From positions 10,001 through 19,456 of the forward strand of contig NZ_JARVXG010000020.1 of assembly GCF_029848115.1 (NCBI RefSeq): DNA of 9,456 bases, read 5' to 3'. Position numbers and translations under genes: made by a program. Positions 1 through 9,439 of the stretch are shown piece by piece; positions within the stretch are counted from its first letter, which is position 1; each line of letters opens with the position of its first letter. The DNA comes from Methanobacterium formicicum. Lineage in GTDB: Archaea; Methanobacteriota; Methanobacteria; Methanobacteriales; Methanobacteriaceae. Below the pieces are notes generated by a model. That model did not search any database. It was given only the letters and a program-made list of their open reading frames with translations, and had not been told where the DNA came from.

Positions 1-770
<770 letters not shown>

Positions 771-1073
771 GTTTAAGTATCTCCTTTATTTTAAAAAGAT
801 TTTAGCCAGCAAATGAGAACTAATCATGAAAAAATTGAGTGAGTCTAAATCCCTGATGTTATAATCAATACAGGGAGTTTATTCTCATCTACTACTAGGG
901 AGTTCTTTTATTTTCTATATTATTTATTCCATTTATATTTTTACCAAACCCCTTATACGGACCTTATTCATAGTTTAACCAGTTATGAAGGTAAATTAAC
1001 ACGCTAACCTTGCTAATTGTTTTAGAGATGAGTTGAATCCTAATAAACTAGTAGGACTTCCCTGTAATTTCCC

Positions 1074-1086
1074 AACTAAATTAGTT
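1074..1086. repeat. Short palindrome AACTAA-A-TTAGTT
   Basis: This is a perfect 6-bp inverted repeat around one central A. Its right half (TTAGTT) resembles the TTAGGTTA half-site of the larger inverted repeat 17 bases further on. In AT-rich DNA it could be chance on its own; the nearby related repeats make it worth noting. Confidence 0.4.
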
Positions 1087-1102
1087 AAAATTCCAGACTT
1101 AA

Positions 1103-1126
1103 TTAGGTTAAAAATTATTAACCTAA
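1103..1126. promoter_or_regulatory. Inverted repeat TTAGGTTA-N8-TAACCTAA, candidate operator over the HEAT gene promoter
   Basis: Two perfect 8-bp arms (1103-1110 and 1119-1126) flank an AT-only 8-base centre. The arm-to-arm distance is 16 bp, so they are offset by about 1.5 helical turns. The AT-rich core, TTAAAAATTATTA, is also the best TATA-like stretch upstream of the gene starting at 1179 and would place transcription initiation around 1135-1145. Half-sites flanking a TATA box would fit a repressor that blocks TBP/TFB. This is inference from sequence only. Confidence 0.45.
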
Positions 1127-1134
1127 CGAATAAC

Positions 1135-1152
1135 ATATCCTCTTCAGGATAT
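1135..1152 (+). repeat. 7-bp perfect hairpin in the presumed leader of the HEAT gene
   Basis: ATATCCT and AGGATAT flank a CTTC loop, a perfect 7-bp stem with a 4-base loop, 26 bases before the start codon at 1179. If transcription starts near 1135-1145 it lies at or near the mRNA 5' end; otherwise it may be a second operator. No T-run follows, so it is not a terminator. Confidence 0.45.
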
Positions 1153-1178
1153 CTGGAATTTGAGGTAGGTATGGTTAC

Positions 1179-2009
1179 ATGAATTTTGAAGAAAAAAAGA
1201 GAAAGAATAGAAGGAAGAGAGGTCAGATATCTCCAGAAGACATCTCTTCCTATGTTGATCTTCCCACAGAGGGGTTAGTTGAAATGTTACAGGGAACTGA
1301 TCCCCAGAAGAGAACTATTGCTGCGGTTATACTGGGGGATCTGGGGGATGAAAGGGGAATTCTACCTCTTTGTTCGGCCTTGACTACTGAAAAATCTCTT
1401 TATTCCAGAATAGCAATTTCAGAGGCTTTATCTAAAATAGGCGAACCTTCTGTAGCGTATCTAATAGAACTTCTCGGTGAAATTGGTAAAAATCAGGAAA
1501 CCATGCTCCCTGACCATTATTTTAAGAAAAAAAGTTTTCCATTGGTGAGGGATATGGCGGGGAGAACCATGGTCCAGATAGGAAAACCAGCAACCCCCTA
1601 TTTAATAGATTTTCTGGAAAGTAGTGATGAATTTAAAGTTCAACAGGCCCTGGATGTAGTAGGTGCAATCGCCGCCAAAACAGGCGACAGGAGAGCTTTA
1701 AATCCATTACTCACCCATTTGGAAAGGGAAACACGTGACTGCAGAGGTAGTGACGGGGTAACTTTGTGGAAGATCATCCGGGCCTTCAGTGGCTTTAAAA
1801 AAAGTGAGAAAGCAGTTGATCCCCTGCTGGAAATATTGGAAAGGGACTATCCTCCTCCCATTATATGGGAAACCCTGCGAACTTTAGGTCAGATCAGGAT
1901 TGCCACCCCCCAAGTCAGGGAACGGGTGGGAAGTTTCATAAATAATGAACAACCGGAAGTGAGGGTCGCCGCAGAAAATGCCTGGAAACTATTGGGATTC
2001 GCACCATAA
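1179..2009 (+). CDS. HEAT-repeat protein of unknown function
   Basis: The 276-residue protein is nearly all helical repeats of the HEAT/PBS-lyase-like type. Repeats of about 30 residues are visible at roughly 40-68, 73-102, 118-148, 152-182, 192-222, 225-255 and 258-275, with hallmarks such as AAVILGDLGDERGILPLCSAL, AISEALSKIGEPSVAYLIELL, AGRTMVQIGKPATPYLIDFL and VRVAAENAWKLLG. The first 15 residues form a strongly basic tail (KKRKNRRKRG). No signal peptide, membrane segment or catalytic motif is seen. Such repeats generally act as binding scaffolds; the partner cannot be read from the sequence. The ATG at 1179 is preceded by AGGT (1167-1170) with an 8-base spacer. An upstream ATG at 1171 opens a three-codon frame, M-V-T-stop, which overlaps this start codon as ATGA. 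The gene stands alone on its strand. Confidence 0.85.
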   Translation: MNFEEKKRKNRRKRGQISPEDISSYVDLPTEGLVEMLQGTDPQKRTIAAVILGDLGDERGILPLCSALTTEKSLYSRIAISEALSKIGEPSVAYLIELLGEIGKNQETMLPDHYFKKKSFPLVRDMAGRTMVQIGKPATPYLIDFLESSDEFKVQQALDVVGAIAAKTGDRRALNPLLTHLERETRDCRGSDGVTLWKIIRAFSGFKKSEKAVDPLLEILERDYPPPIIWETLRTLGQIRIATPQVRERVGSFINNEQPEVRVAAENAWKLLGFAP

Positions 2010-2019
2010 TGTGGTGTGT

Positions 2020-2669
<650 letters not shown>

Positions 2670-2710
2670 TCAGTGTAACACCTTCCTGTGGTTAAGGTTA
2701 ATAGCCTGAT

Positions 2711-2720
2711 TTAAAAAATG
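2711..2720 (-). terminator. Weak T-run after the histidine kinase gene
   Basis: The minus strand reads CATTTTTTAA about 40 bases past the kinase stop codon, a six-T tract without a clear hairpin. It could end kinase transcripts but also overlaps the predicted methyltransferase initiation zone, so its role is doubtful. Confidence 0.25.
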
Positions 2721-2737
2721 TAAAATTCAAAGTACTA

Positions 2738-2747
2738 TCTATAAATG
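2738..2747 (-). promoter_or_regulatory. TATA-like box for the methyltransferase gene
   Basis: On the minus strand CATTTATAGA lies about 80 bases upstream of the start codon at 2661. It would give transcription from around 2715 and a leader of about 50 bases containing AGGAAGGTG. It sits just after the kinase stop codon, so the methyltransferase could be read both from here and by read-through. Confidence 0.4.
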
Positions 2748-2758
2748 GGCAGTTTAAT

Positions 2759-4462
2759 TTAAAACCTTTTTTTATAATCCAATTCCTTGAACTTAAGGGT
2801 GAAAATGGTTCCATTATCCTTTTGTAACTCCAACTGACCATCTAATTGTTTGGCCAAGTTTTTTATAAGTTGAAAGCCCAGAGTTTCTGCCTTTTCAAAT
2901 TCAACATTATCCGGGATTCCCACACCATTGTCACTTATTCTTAGGGTGAACTCATCACCTTCCCGTCGTAGTACGACTTTTATCTCTCCTTTCCGGTTGT
3001 TAGGGAAGGCATGGACAACTGAATTGGCCACAATTTCGTTAACCAGAAGCCCCAATGGGATGGCAGTTTCCAATTCCATTTTAACATCCTCCACCTTAAA
3101 CTTAAGTTTAACCCTGCAGGGATCTCCTATGTGGAAGGTTAATAGTTCCTTGGTAATGTTGCGGAGGTAATCGTGCAGATTAATGTGCGTAAAATTCTGG
3201 GAACTGTAAATCTCTTCGTGAATGAGGGCCATGGTTTTAACCCGGTTTTGACTGCTTTCAAAAATCTTAAGGTCCCTATCATCTTTAATATGTTGACTCT
3301 GCAGGCTGAGAAGGCTGGATATGATCTGCATGTTATTTTTAACCCGGTGATGCAGTTCACGCAGAAGAAGTTCTTTCTCTTGCAGTGATGTTCTCAAATT
3401 CTCTTCAGCCACCTTCACCGAGTCTATATTGGTCATGCTGAACACCACCCCTTGATACTGGCCTTTTTCATCAAATAAAGGGTTTCCTAAGGATTCAAGC
3501 CACAAATAATGTCCATTGGCATGTTTGAACCGGTGCTGCACTCCTCCCGGTAGATAAGAAACCGTGGATTCCATGAAGGTGGAACTGACCTTGATTTGAT
3601 CCTGGGGATGGGTTAAGTTGATGAGTTTAAATACACTTTCACCCAGGATTTCCCGGGGTTCATAACCCAGAACAGTTTTTATGGAGGGGCTGATATACTG
3701 GAAAGTTCCTTCGGCGTCAATTTGACCTACTACGTTCAACATATTGTCGGTGACCAGACTTAACAGTTTTTCCCTTTTTTTAACTTCTTTCTCGGCAATT
3801 TTATTCTGTAAAACCGCGGAAAATATGTTCAGTATGGTTTCCACCGTGCTGATATTCAGGGGTTTACCCCCTTTTTTGGTAACAATAATCACACTCCCAA
3901 AAAGCTGCCCTTTAAATGAAAATCCCATCACATAGGTTTCATCGACACCAAAGGCCTCTTCAATCAGCCCATATTTTTCACGGGATAGTCTCCCTCCACT
4001 GATGTAGTAAAGACCCTCATTTAACTGCTTTAATTTACCGCTGGACATGAGATTTTTGGATTTTTCATCCAGAGTATCTTGGGGGAGGTTAAAATCCTTT
4101 GTTTCCACTCCGATTAATGTTTTAGCCAGTTCTAACATTCTAGGGGTGATTCCGATCATATCCCTTATTTTTAAACTTTCTGATGGTTCATCGTAAGTAG
4201 AAATAATAATGTATGCATCTTTTACCAGTTCCTGAAGTTTTTCCTGGACAAAATCATAAATATCATCCACGGTGGTCAGGTTCAGCAGTTCCATCAACAG
4301 GGGGGATAAAAATTTCAATGCATCCTGAACGGGCTTATTTTCAGGTTTCATCAAATTAAAATCAGCCATATGGCCTTCTAATTCAGAATAAAGTTTTCTA
4401 TGTTTTTTTATTTCAGTAACCAATTGTTCTTCAGATTTTTCTTCATCATTCATGGTGGTCAT
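2759..4462 (-). CDS. Cytoplasmic sensor histidine kinase, GAF-like + PAS + HisKA_2 + HATPase_c
   Basis: This is a 567-residue sensor kinase with no transmembrane segment, so it should sense an intracellular signal. Residues 1-35 are charged and helical. Residues 50-225 look like a GAF domain (ending FGSVIIVTKKGG and ILNIFSAVLQNKI). Residues 233-350 are a PAS domain with its PAC end (GTFQYISPSIKTVLGYEPREILGE; HRFKHANGHYLWLESLGNPL). A helical linker leads to the HisKA_2 phosphoacceptor helix LRELHHRVKNNMQIISSLLS (368-387), with His372 the likely phosphorylated residue. The ATP-binding domain has an N-box (LLVNEIVANSVVHAF, 472-486), G1 (SDNGVGIP, 510-517) and G2 (LGFQLI, 528-533). Family knowledge: it autophosphorylates on His and passes the phosphate to a receiver domain; no response regulator is encoded in this window. 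The start is ATG at 4462, or ATG at 4453; neither has a strong Shine-Dalgarno site. It is probably transcribed from the AT-rich TTATTATAGA just upstream. Confidence 0.92.
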   Translation of the reverse strand: MTTMNDEEKSEEQLVTEIKKHRKLYSELEGHMADFNLMKPENKPVQDALKFLSPLLMELLNLTTVDDIYDFVQEKLQELVKDAYIIISTYDEPSESLKIRDMIGITPRMLELAKTLIGVETKDFNLPQDTLDEKSKNLMSSGKLKQLNEGLYYISGGRLSREKYGLIEEAFGVDETYVMGFSFKGQLFGSVIIVTKKGGKPLNISTVETILNIFSAVLQNKIAEKEVKKREKLLSLVTDNMLNVVGQIDAEGTFQYISPSIKTVLGYEPREILGESVFKLINLTHPQDQIKVSSTFMESTVSYLPGGVQHRFKHANGHYLWLESLGNPLFDEKGQYQGVVFSMTNIDSVKVAEENLRTSLQEKELLLRELHHRVKNNMQIISSLLSLQSQHIKDDRDLKIFESSQNRVKTMALIHEEIYSSQNFTHINLHDYLRNITKELLTFHIGDPCRVKLKFKVEDVKMELETAIPLGLLVNEIVANSVVHAFPNNRKGEIKVVLRREGDEFTLRISDNGVGIPDNVEFEKAETLGFQLIKNLAKQLDGQLELQKDNGTIFTLKFKELDYKKRF

Positions 4463-4767
4463 TCCAGGGATGAATTAATAAAAATCTATAATAATTTTAT
4501 GGACACTGAATATTATAATTATTCATTCAAAAACATGGCCGGGTAAAAAATTCAAAGATCACAACAAGAATAGTTTCATCCCGAAATTTGGATTTAAACC
4601 CTTGAATGAAAAGAATATGGTCTGAAAATGGGTTGATAAAAAAATAAGCTGGAATGAATTAGAATCAGGAATAAATTAATTAAATGTCATTGTTTTATTG
4701 AAGGTATTTCAGATTATAGGTTATATTAATAAAAACCGGTTATTAATGTCTGTTAACCACTATATAT
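4463..4767. other. AT-rich spacer between the kinase and the GTPase-like/PII gene
   Basis: This 305-base stretch has no credible ORF and no RNA gene that I can recognise. Near 4480-4497 the minus strand has TTATTATAGATTTTTATTAA, a likely TATA region for the kinase, which implies a short leader. At the other end is an inverted repeat with a T-run that probably ends the upstream GTPase-like/PII transcript (listed separately). Confidence 0.55.
4725..4747 (-). terminator. Inverted repeat plus T-run downstream of the GTPase-like/PII gene
   Basis: ATTAATAA (4725-4732) and TTATTAAT (4740-4747) are perfect 8-bp arms around AAACCGG. Read on the minus strand, the segment gives CCGGTTTTTATTAAT, a GC clamp and five T residues, 21-43 bases past the stop codon at 4768. 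The stem is all A-T, so the T-run is more likely to be the functional element than the hairpin. A regulator site for the downstream kinase is the alternative. Confidence 0.45.
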
Positions 4768-5667
<900 letters not shown>

Positions 5668-5673
5668 TTTAAG

Positions 5674-5679
5674 TCACCT
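5674..5679 (-). promoter_or_regulatory. Ribosome binding site that fixes a TTG start for the GTPase-like/PII gene
   Basis: The minus strand reads AGGTGA, then CTTAAA, then TTG. The complement to the archaeal 16S 3' end and the 6-base spacing are both good. The only ATG nearby, a few bases further on, is out of frame. Confidence 0.75.
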
Positions 5680-5734
5680 TAACCTGATGATAATTACACG
5701 AAAATAGGTAGGTCTCTAACGGCTATTTCCAATA

Positions 5735-5743
5735 CTATAATGT
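5735..5743 (-). promoter_or_regulatory. TATA-like box for the GTPase-like/PII gene
   Basis: Within the 147-base spacer to the upstream GTPase gene the minus strand has ACATTATAG, which would start transcription around 5710 with a leader of about 40 bases containing AGGTGA. So the two genes may be separate transcription units, although read-through is possible since the GTPase gene is followed only by a short T-run (AATTTTTCC). Confidence 0.35.
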
Positions 5744-5815
5744 TTTAATTGATTTTGTTCTACTTATCGTACGTGGGGGATTAAACAAAGGAAAAATTAA
5801 AGTAATTCCTTATTT

Positions 5816-6283
5816 TCAGTAGCTAATGGTAGGGATCTTAACGGGTTCACTTTCCACCAGCTGTAACAACATGTTTAAACCCTCTACAACTCCTTTCCCC
5901 GATATTGCCTCGGTGGGGAGTATACAGATGTCCGGATAATTGGTGTACAGAGGACTGTTGTTTAAATCTTGTTTGTTGGCAAATATAAGGTAGGGAACAC
6001 CCTTTTCTTCCACAAAATCAATCATTTCTTCACAGCTGGAGGTAACTCCCTGGGTATTATCAATAATTATAATAGCTCCGTCCATATTTTTAGATAAGAT
6101 GTCTTTCATGAAACGGAATCTCTCTGCACTGGATGGACTGAATATTTGGAGCTTTTTATGGTTTAAAGTGGTTTTTCCATAGCTTGCAGCTTCAGTTTCT
6201 ACCAGATTATTGCAGATATGTTTCAGGGCGGTCCTTTTACCCGCATCTGAGTCTCCTAACACTAAAATTTTTTTGGTTTCCAT
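5816..6283 (-). CDS. Small Ras-like GTPase (COG2229/MglA-like) with altered G1 and G3 motifs
   Basis: A 155-residue single-domain protein. G1 is LVLGDSDAGKRT (7-18); Arg17 stands where the Mg-binding Ser/Thr is expected. A Thr-rich switch I follows (KTTL, 37-40). G3 is IFSPSSAERFRFMKDIL (47-63); relatives of this family typically read LFGTPGQERFRFM, so the Gln-like catalytic position is Ala53. G4 is ANKQDL (102-107, intact), and G5 resembles the family's DGEG motif as EAISGKG (125-131). The fold is clearly that of a small GTPase, and it may still bind GTP but hydrolyse it slowly or not at all. The start is ATG at 6283: AGGTGA lies four bases upstream, and a longer TTG start at 6322 would lie upstream of or at the predicted transcription start. 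The next gene downstream encodes its degenerate paralogue fused to PII, with which it may heterodimerise. No roadblock/MglB partner is seen here. Confidence 0.85.
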   Translation of the reverse strand: METKKILVLGDSDAGKRTALKHICNNLVETEAASYGKTTLNHKKLQIFSPSSAERFRFMKDILSKNMDGAIIIIDNTQGVTSSCEEMIDFVEEKGVPYLIFANKQDLNNSPLYTNYPDICILPTEAISGKGVVEGLNMLLQLVESEPVKIPTISY

Positions 6284-6287
6284 AACA

Positions 6288-6293
6288 TCACCT
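6288..6293 (-). promoter_or_regulatory. Ribosome binding site deciding the GTPase start
   Basis: AGGTGA followed by TGTT and ATG at 6283. It matches the anti-Shine-Dalgarno sequence and favours this ATG over the in-frame TTG at 6322 and the ATG at 6310. Confidence 0.75.
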
Positions 6294-6301
6294 AAGGAAT
6301 A

Positions 6302-6317
6302 CGGAAGCATACTTCCG
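6302..6317 (-). repeat. 6-bp inverted repeat CGGAAG-CATA-CTTCCG at the predicted GTPase transcription start
   Basis: These are perfect arms with a 4-base centre, between the TATA-like box (6340-6347) and the ribosome binding site. With initiation near 6319 it would form the very 5' end of the mRNA, or be an operator overlapping the start site. Its GC content is high compared with the surrounding spacer, which makes chance less likely. Confidence 0.5.
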
Positions 6318-6339
6318 ATCAAGTGTTTGGATAACTTAA

Positions 6340-6347
6340 CTTATAAA
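6340..6347 (-). promoter_or_regulatory. TATA box of the GTPase gene
   Basis: The minus strand reads GGATAAGTTTATAAG; the TTTATAAG core is close to the archaeal TATA consensus and lies about 60 bases above the chosen ATG. The expected start of transcription is near 6319. Confidence 0.5.
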
Positions 6348-6383
6348 CTTATCCTCGAGGTGTTGGTCCTGGTATGGATAAAA

Positions 6384-6396
6384 ATAATAAAAAAAA
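6384..6396 (-). terminator. T-rich terminator of guaAb
   Basis: About 60 bases after the guaAb stop codon the minus strand has GGGCTCC followed by eight T residues and ATTATTTTTA. Long T-runs of this kind are the normal intrinsic stop of archaeal RNA polymerase. It separates guaAb from the GTPase gene, whose promoter follows. Confidence 0.55.
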
Positions 6397-6455
6397 GGAG
6401 CCCTGAAAAATTAAAAGGGTATTTATTGATTCAAAATAGGGTTTTATATGGATAA

Positions 6456-7382
<927 letters not shown>

Positions 7383-7480
7383 TTTTTTCACCTTAAACTT
7401 ATAAATAATGTCTCTCCTTACTAATGAAGTTCATTAAACTACAATTACAAATTCCAATAATTGCAGTCTCCCTTATATTC

Positions 7481-7514
7481 AGATAGTGATTATTTTCTTA
7501 GATAGTGATTATTT
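7481..7514. repeat. 15-bp direct repeat AGATAGTGATTATTT, 19-bp period
   Basis: There are perfect copies at 7481-7495 and 7500-7514 separated by four bases. The centre-to-centre distance is close to two helical turns, so two protein dimers could bind on one face of the DNA. The repeats abut the upstream TATA-like box of guaAb (7471-7480), as expected for an activator or repressor site. They could instead be a simple duplication. Confidence 0.6.
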
Positions 7515-7672
7515 CCTATCTCATTTTCGTGTTTTATGTATATGTGTTCGGGATATTTAATATCATTTTGAAACTTTGAAGTTAAACAACTAAACCATGA
7601 TCTTTAAAATTCAATTCATTTATTTTTTTAAAGTACGGTGGTAGGGCACGAACTGTAAAAATAATAAATCCC

Positions 7673-7680
7673 ATATAAAT
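7673..7680 (+). promoter_or_regulatory. TATA-like box of the membrane protein gene
   Basis: CCCATATAAATTAATG contains ATATAAAT, about 55 bases before the ATG at 7733. Initiation near 7705 would give a leader under 30 bases that contains no Shine-Dalgarno sequence. Confidence 0.45.
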
Positions 7681-7732
7681 TAATGCTGTAGATGGAAATT
7701 ACCATCCTTAACCCGTAAAGTTCTGATATTAT

Positions 7733-9439
7733 ATGACAGTTAAAGATTGGAAGAAAGAACAGATCCTGGTGATAATTTCTGTTTTCCTTCTATTCAGCAT
7801 TAACCTCCTGGTCTTCCAGTACACCGTGGATATCAGGGAACCCTGGCATGGTGAACTTTCCTCGGGCCACCACCAGTGGCTGAGCGGAAGCACCCTCAAG
7901 TTCGCCAAGAACTGGTACCGTGACGGCCCCCTTAACTTAGGATTTACCCTGCTGGAAAACCCATCATCTATAGAATTTCCGGACATCCTCAGCAGACAAC
8001 CCTACGTCAACTATCTGCCGGGATGCATTATACCCCTGTATGTCATCGGTGAATTAACCTCCACCGAACCAAATGCCGCATTATTAATGGATTATAATCT
8101 TCTAAACCACTTTTTAATCGCTTTTTTCCTGTCAATTCTTATCTTCATCTTCCTAAGACAGATAAAAATTGATCCAGTGAATTCTTTCCTTTTTGCCACG
8201 GTACCCCTATTTCTGGAATTGTTACTCCCTGGACCGTTATACTGGCATCAAAATGTATTCTTTGCTGATCAAGCCGTTATTTTACCATTTGTTGCGTACA
8301 TTCTACTGGAAGTAATCCAAGATAGCTATAAAGGGAGATATTCCCGATTTTTAGGAGTAACCCAGAATTTTATCCTTTTATATGGGTTTTTAACCGATTG
8401 GTTATTTGTTTTTATTATTTTAACTGTCTATATTAAGCGTATTCTAGAGGGTAAACTCTGTTTCAGCCGGGAAAACCTTACCCATTCCCTGAAGGATAAC
8501 CTTAAGTTCTGGATAGTTCCCTTCATCGTTCTTGCATTCTTCGTCATCCAAGTTTATTCATGGGGTTTGACGGGCACCGTGCTCAGCAAGGTGTTATTTA
8601 GAGTTGGAATCTCATCTGATGGTTCGGTTACAGTTACCAATGGGTTAATTTCATTTTATCAGTATGTTACATCCGGATATGGGGAAATAGGATTTTATGC
8701 TCTGTGTTTTTCCTTAATTACCATGACTGTGCTTTTGTTATATGTTTTAAGGGAGAGATTCATTGCCCAGAATACAGATTTTAGAATTAAAAAAATAGCT
8801 GCCCTCATGGTGATGCTATTTTTACCCTGTATTTTACAGTTAATACTGTTTAAAAATCATACTCTACTCCATGATTTCTCTGTACTCAAATTATCTGTGC
8901 CTTTAACCACCATACCCTTTGTACTGGCACCAATTTCCTGGTACCTTCTGGTTAAAACTCACATAATTGAAAATCACTTAAAGATTCCTCTAACCTTTAA
9001 AGGGAGATTGTTAGAAAAAATGAAGGTGAATAAACTCCTGAAACCTGACTTGACCCTCCTGGTGATTTTCCTGGTGGTCACTGCTTCTGCCAGTTTTTAT
9101 CTGGCTAACGAGCACCCCCACTATCCCGAATTATTCCCCTCTGGTAATCCGGATTACGAGGTTTTGGGAACTTCAATCCAGAAAAATACCCAGTATTCTG
9201 ACCTTGTTTTTTCTCCAAATTTTGAAATCCCCATCAATCCGCCCCAGCAACTCTCCTATTCCATGAAAAGAGTGTATAAAATCAGATCACTGGATGAAAT
9301 TGGAAGCTATACCCAGGGTCTCTCGGGTTACCACGTGGTTGTCATGTTCATTGGCCCTCCCTCTCCACAATGGGCAGAAATACTGGCAAATTACCCTCTG
9401 ATACAGGATGGAAATTACTATTATTACCGGTTAAATTAG
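7733..9439 (+). CDS. Polytopic membrane protein, probable GT-C-type glycosyltransferase
   Basis: The 568-residue integral membrane protein has about 10-11 hydrophobic segments: roughly 11-30, 95-108, 122-141, 150-165, 178-195, 211-231, 258-276, 318-338, 353-373, 384-406 and 438-457. A soluble C-terminal domain (458-568) is predicted outside the cell. The long first outer loop carries acidic and His residues (DIREPWHGELSSGHHQWL, 33-50), then FAKNWYRDGPLNLGF (57-71) and SRQPYVNYLPGCIIPLY (87-103). This layout is that of GT-C enzymes such as PMT/ArnT-like glycosyltransferases, where an acidic residue in loop 1 is catalytic and the donor is a polyprenyl-phosphate sugar. A second conserved-looking patch is KNHTLLHDFSVLKLSVP (374-390). 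The donor and acceptor cannot be told; S-layer or surface glycan assembly is a guess. No Shine-Dalgarno sequence precedes the ATG, but no better start is available. Confidence 0.7.
   Translation: MTVKDWKKEQILVIISVFLLFSINLLVFQYTVDIREPWHGELSSGHHQWLSGSTLKFAKNWYRDGPLNLGFTLLENPSSIEFPDILSRQPYVNYLPGCIIPLYVIGELTSTEPNAALLMDYNLLNHFLIAFFLSILIFIFLRQIKIDPVNSFLFATVPLFLELLLPGPLYWHQNVFFADQAVILPFVAYILLEVIQDSYKGRYSRFLGVTQNFILLYGFLTDWLFVFIILTVYIKRILEGKLCFSRENLTHSLKDNLKFWIVPFIVLAFFVIQVYSWGLTGTVLSKVLFRVGISSDGSVTVTNGLISFYQYVTSGYGEIGFYALCFSLITMTVLLLYVLRERFIAQNTDFRIKKIAALMVMLFLPCILQLILFKNHTLLHDFSVLKLSVPLTTIPFVLAPISWYLLVKTHIIENHLKIPLTFKGRLLEKMKVNKLLKPDLTLLVIFLVVTASASFYLANEHPHYPELFPSGNPDYEVLGTSIQKNTQYSDLVFSPNFEIPINPPQQLSYSMKRVYKIRSLDEIGSYTQGLSGYHVVVMFIGPPSPQWAEILANYPLIQDGNYYYYRLN

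Larger units (their letters stand above)
7383..7732. other. Divergent spacer between guaAb and the membrane protein gene
   Basis: This 350-base AT-rich stretch has no credible ORF. For guaAb, the minus strand has TTATTTATAAG at 7398-7409, very near the start codon, so either the mRNA is almost leaderless or the true box is further up (GAATATAAGG, 7471-7480). A 15-bp direct repeat lies at 7481-7514 (listed separately) and a small palindrome, GATATT-T-AATATC, at 7552-7564. On the plus side a TATA-like box is at 7673-7680. I see no purine-riboswitch-like fold. Confidence 0.55.

Noticed and set aside
2928..3935. Open frames overlapping the histidine kinase (plus 2928-3170, 3173-3388, 3744-3935; minus 3139-3360)
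   Set aside because: They lie inside the kinase-coding sequence in other frames and have no domain or initiation signals.
6284..6322. TTG start at 6322 for the GTPase, adding 13 residues
   Set aside because: The ATG at 6283 has AGGTGA at good spacing, and 6322 lies at or before the predicted transcription start; the extra residues do not belong to the GTPase fold.
7383..7391. GTG start at 7391 for guaAb
   Set aside because: That GTG is part of the AGGTGA ribosome binding site serving the ATG at 7382.
7481..7514. CRISPR array
   Set aside because: There are only two 15-bp copies with a 4-base gap, far too short for repeat and spacer units.
7383..7732. Purine riboswitch upstream of guaAb
   Set aside because: I could not draw a three-way junction or recognise the conserved loop bases; the leader appears too short and AT-rich.
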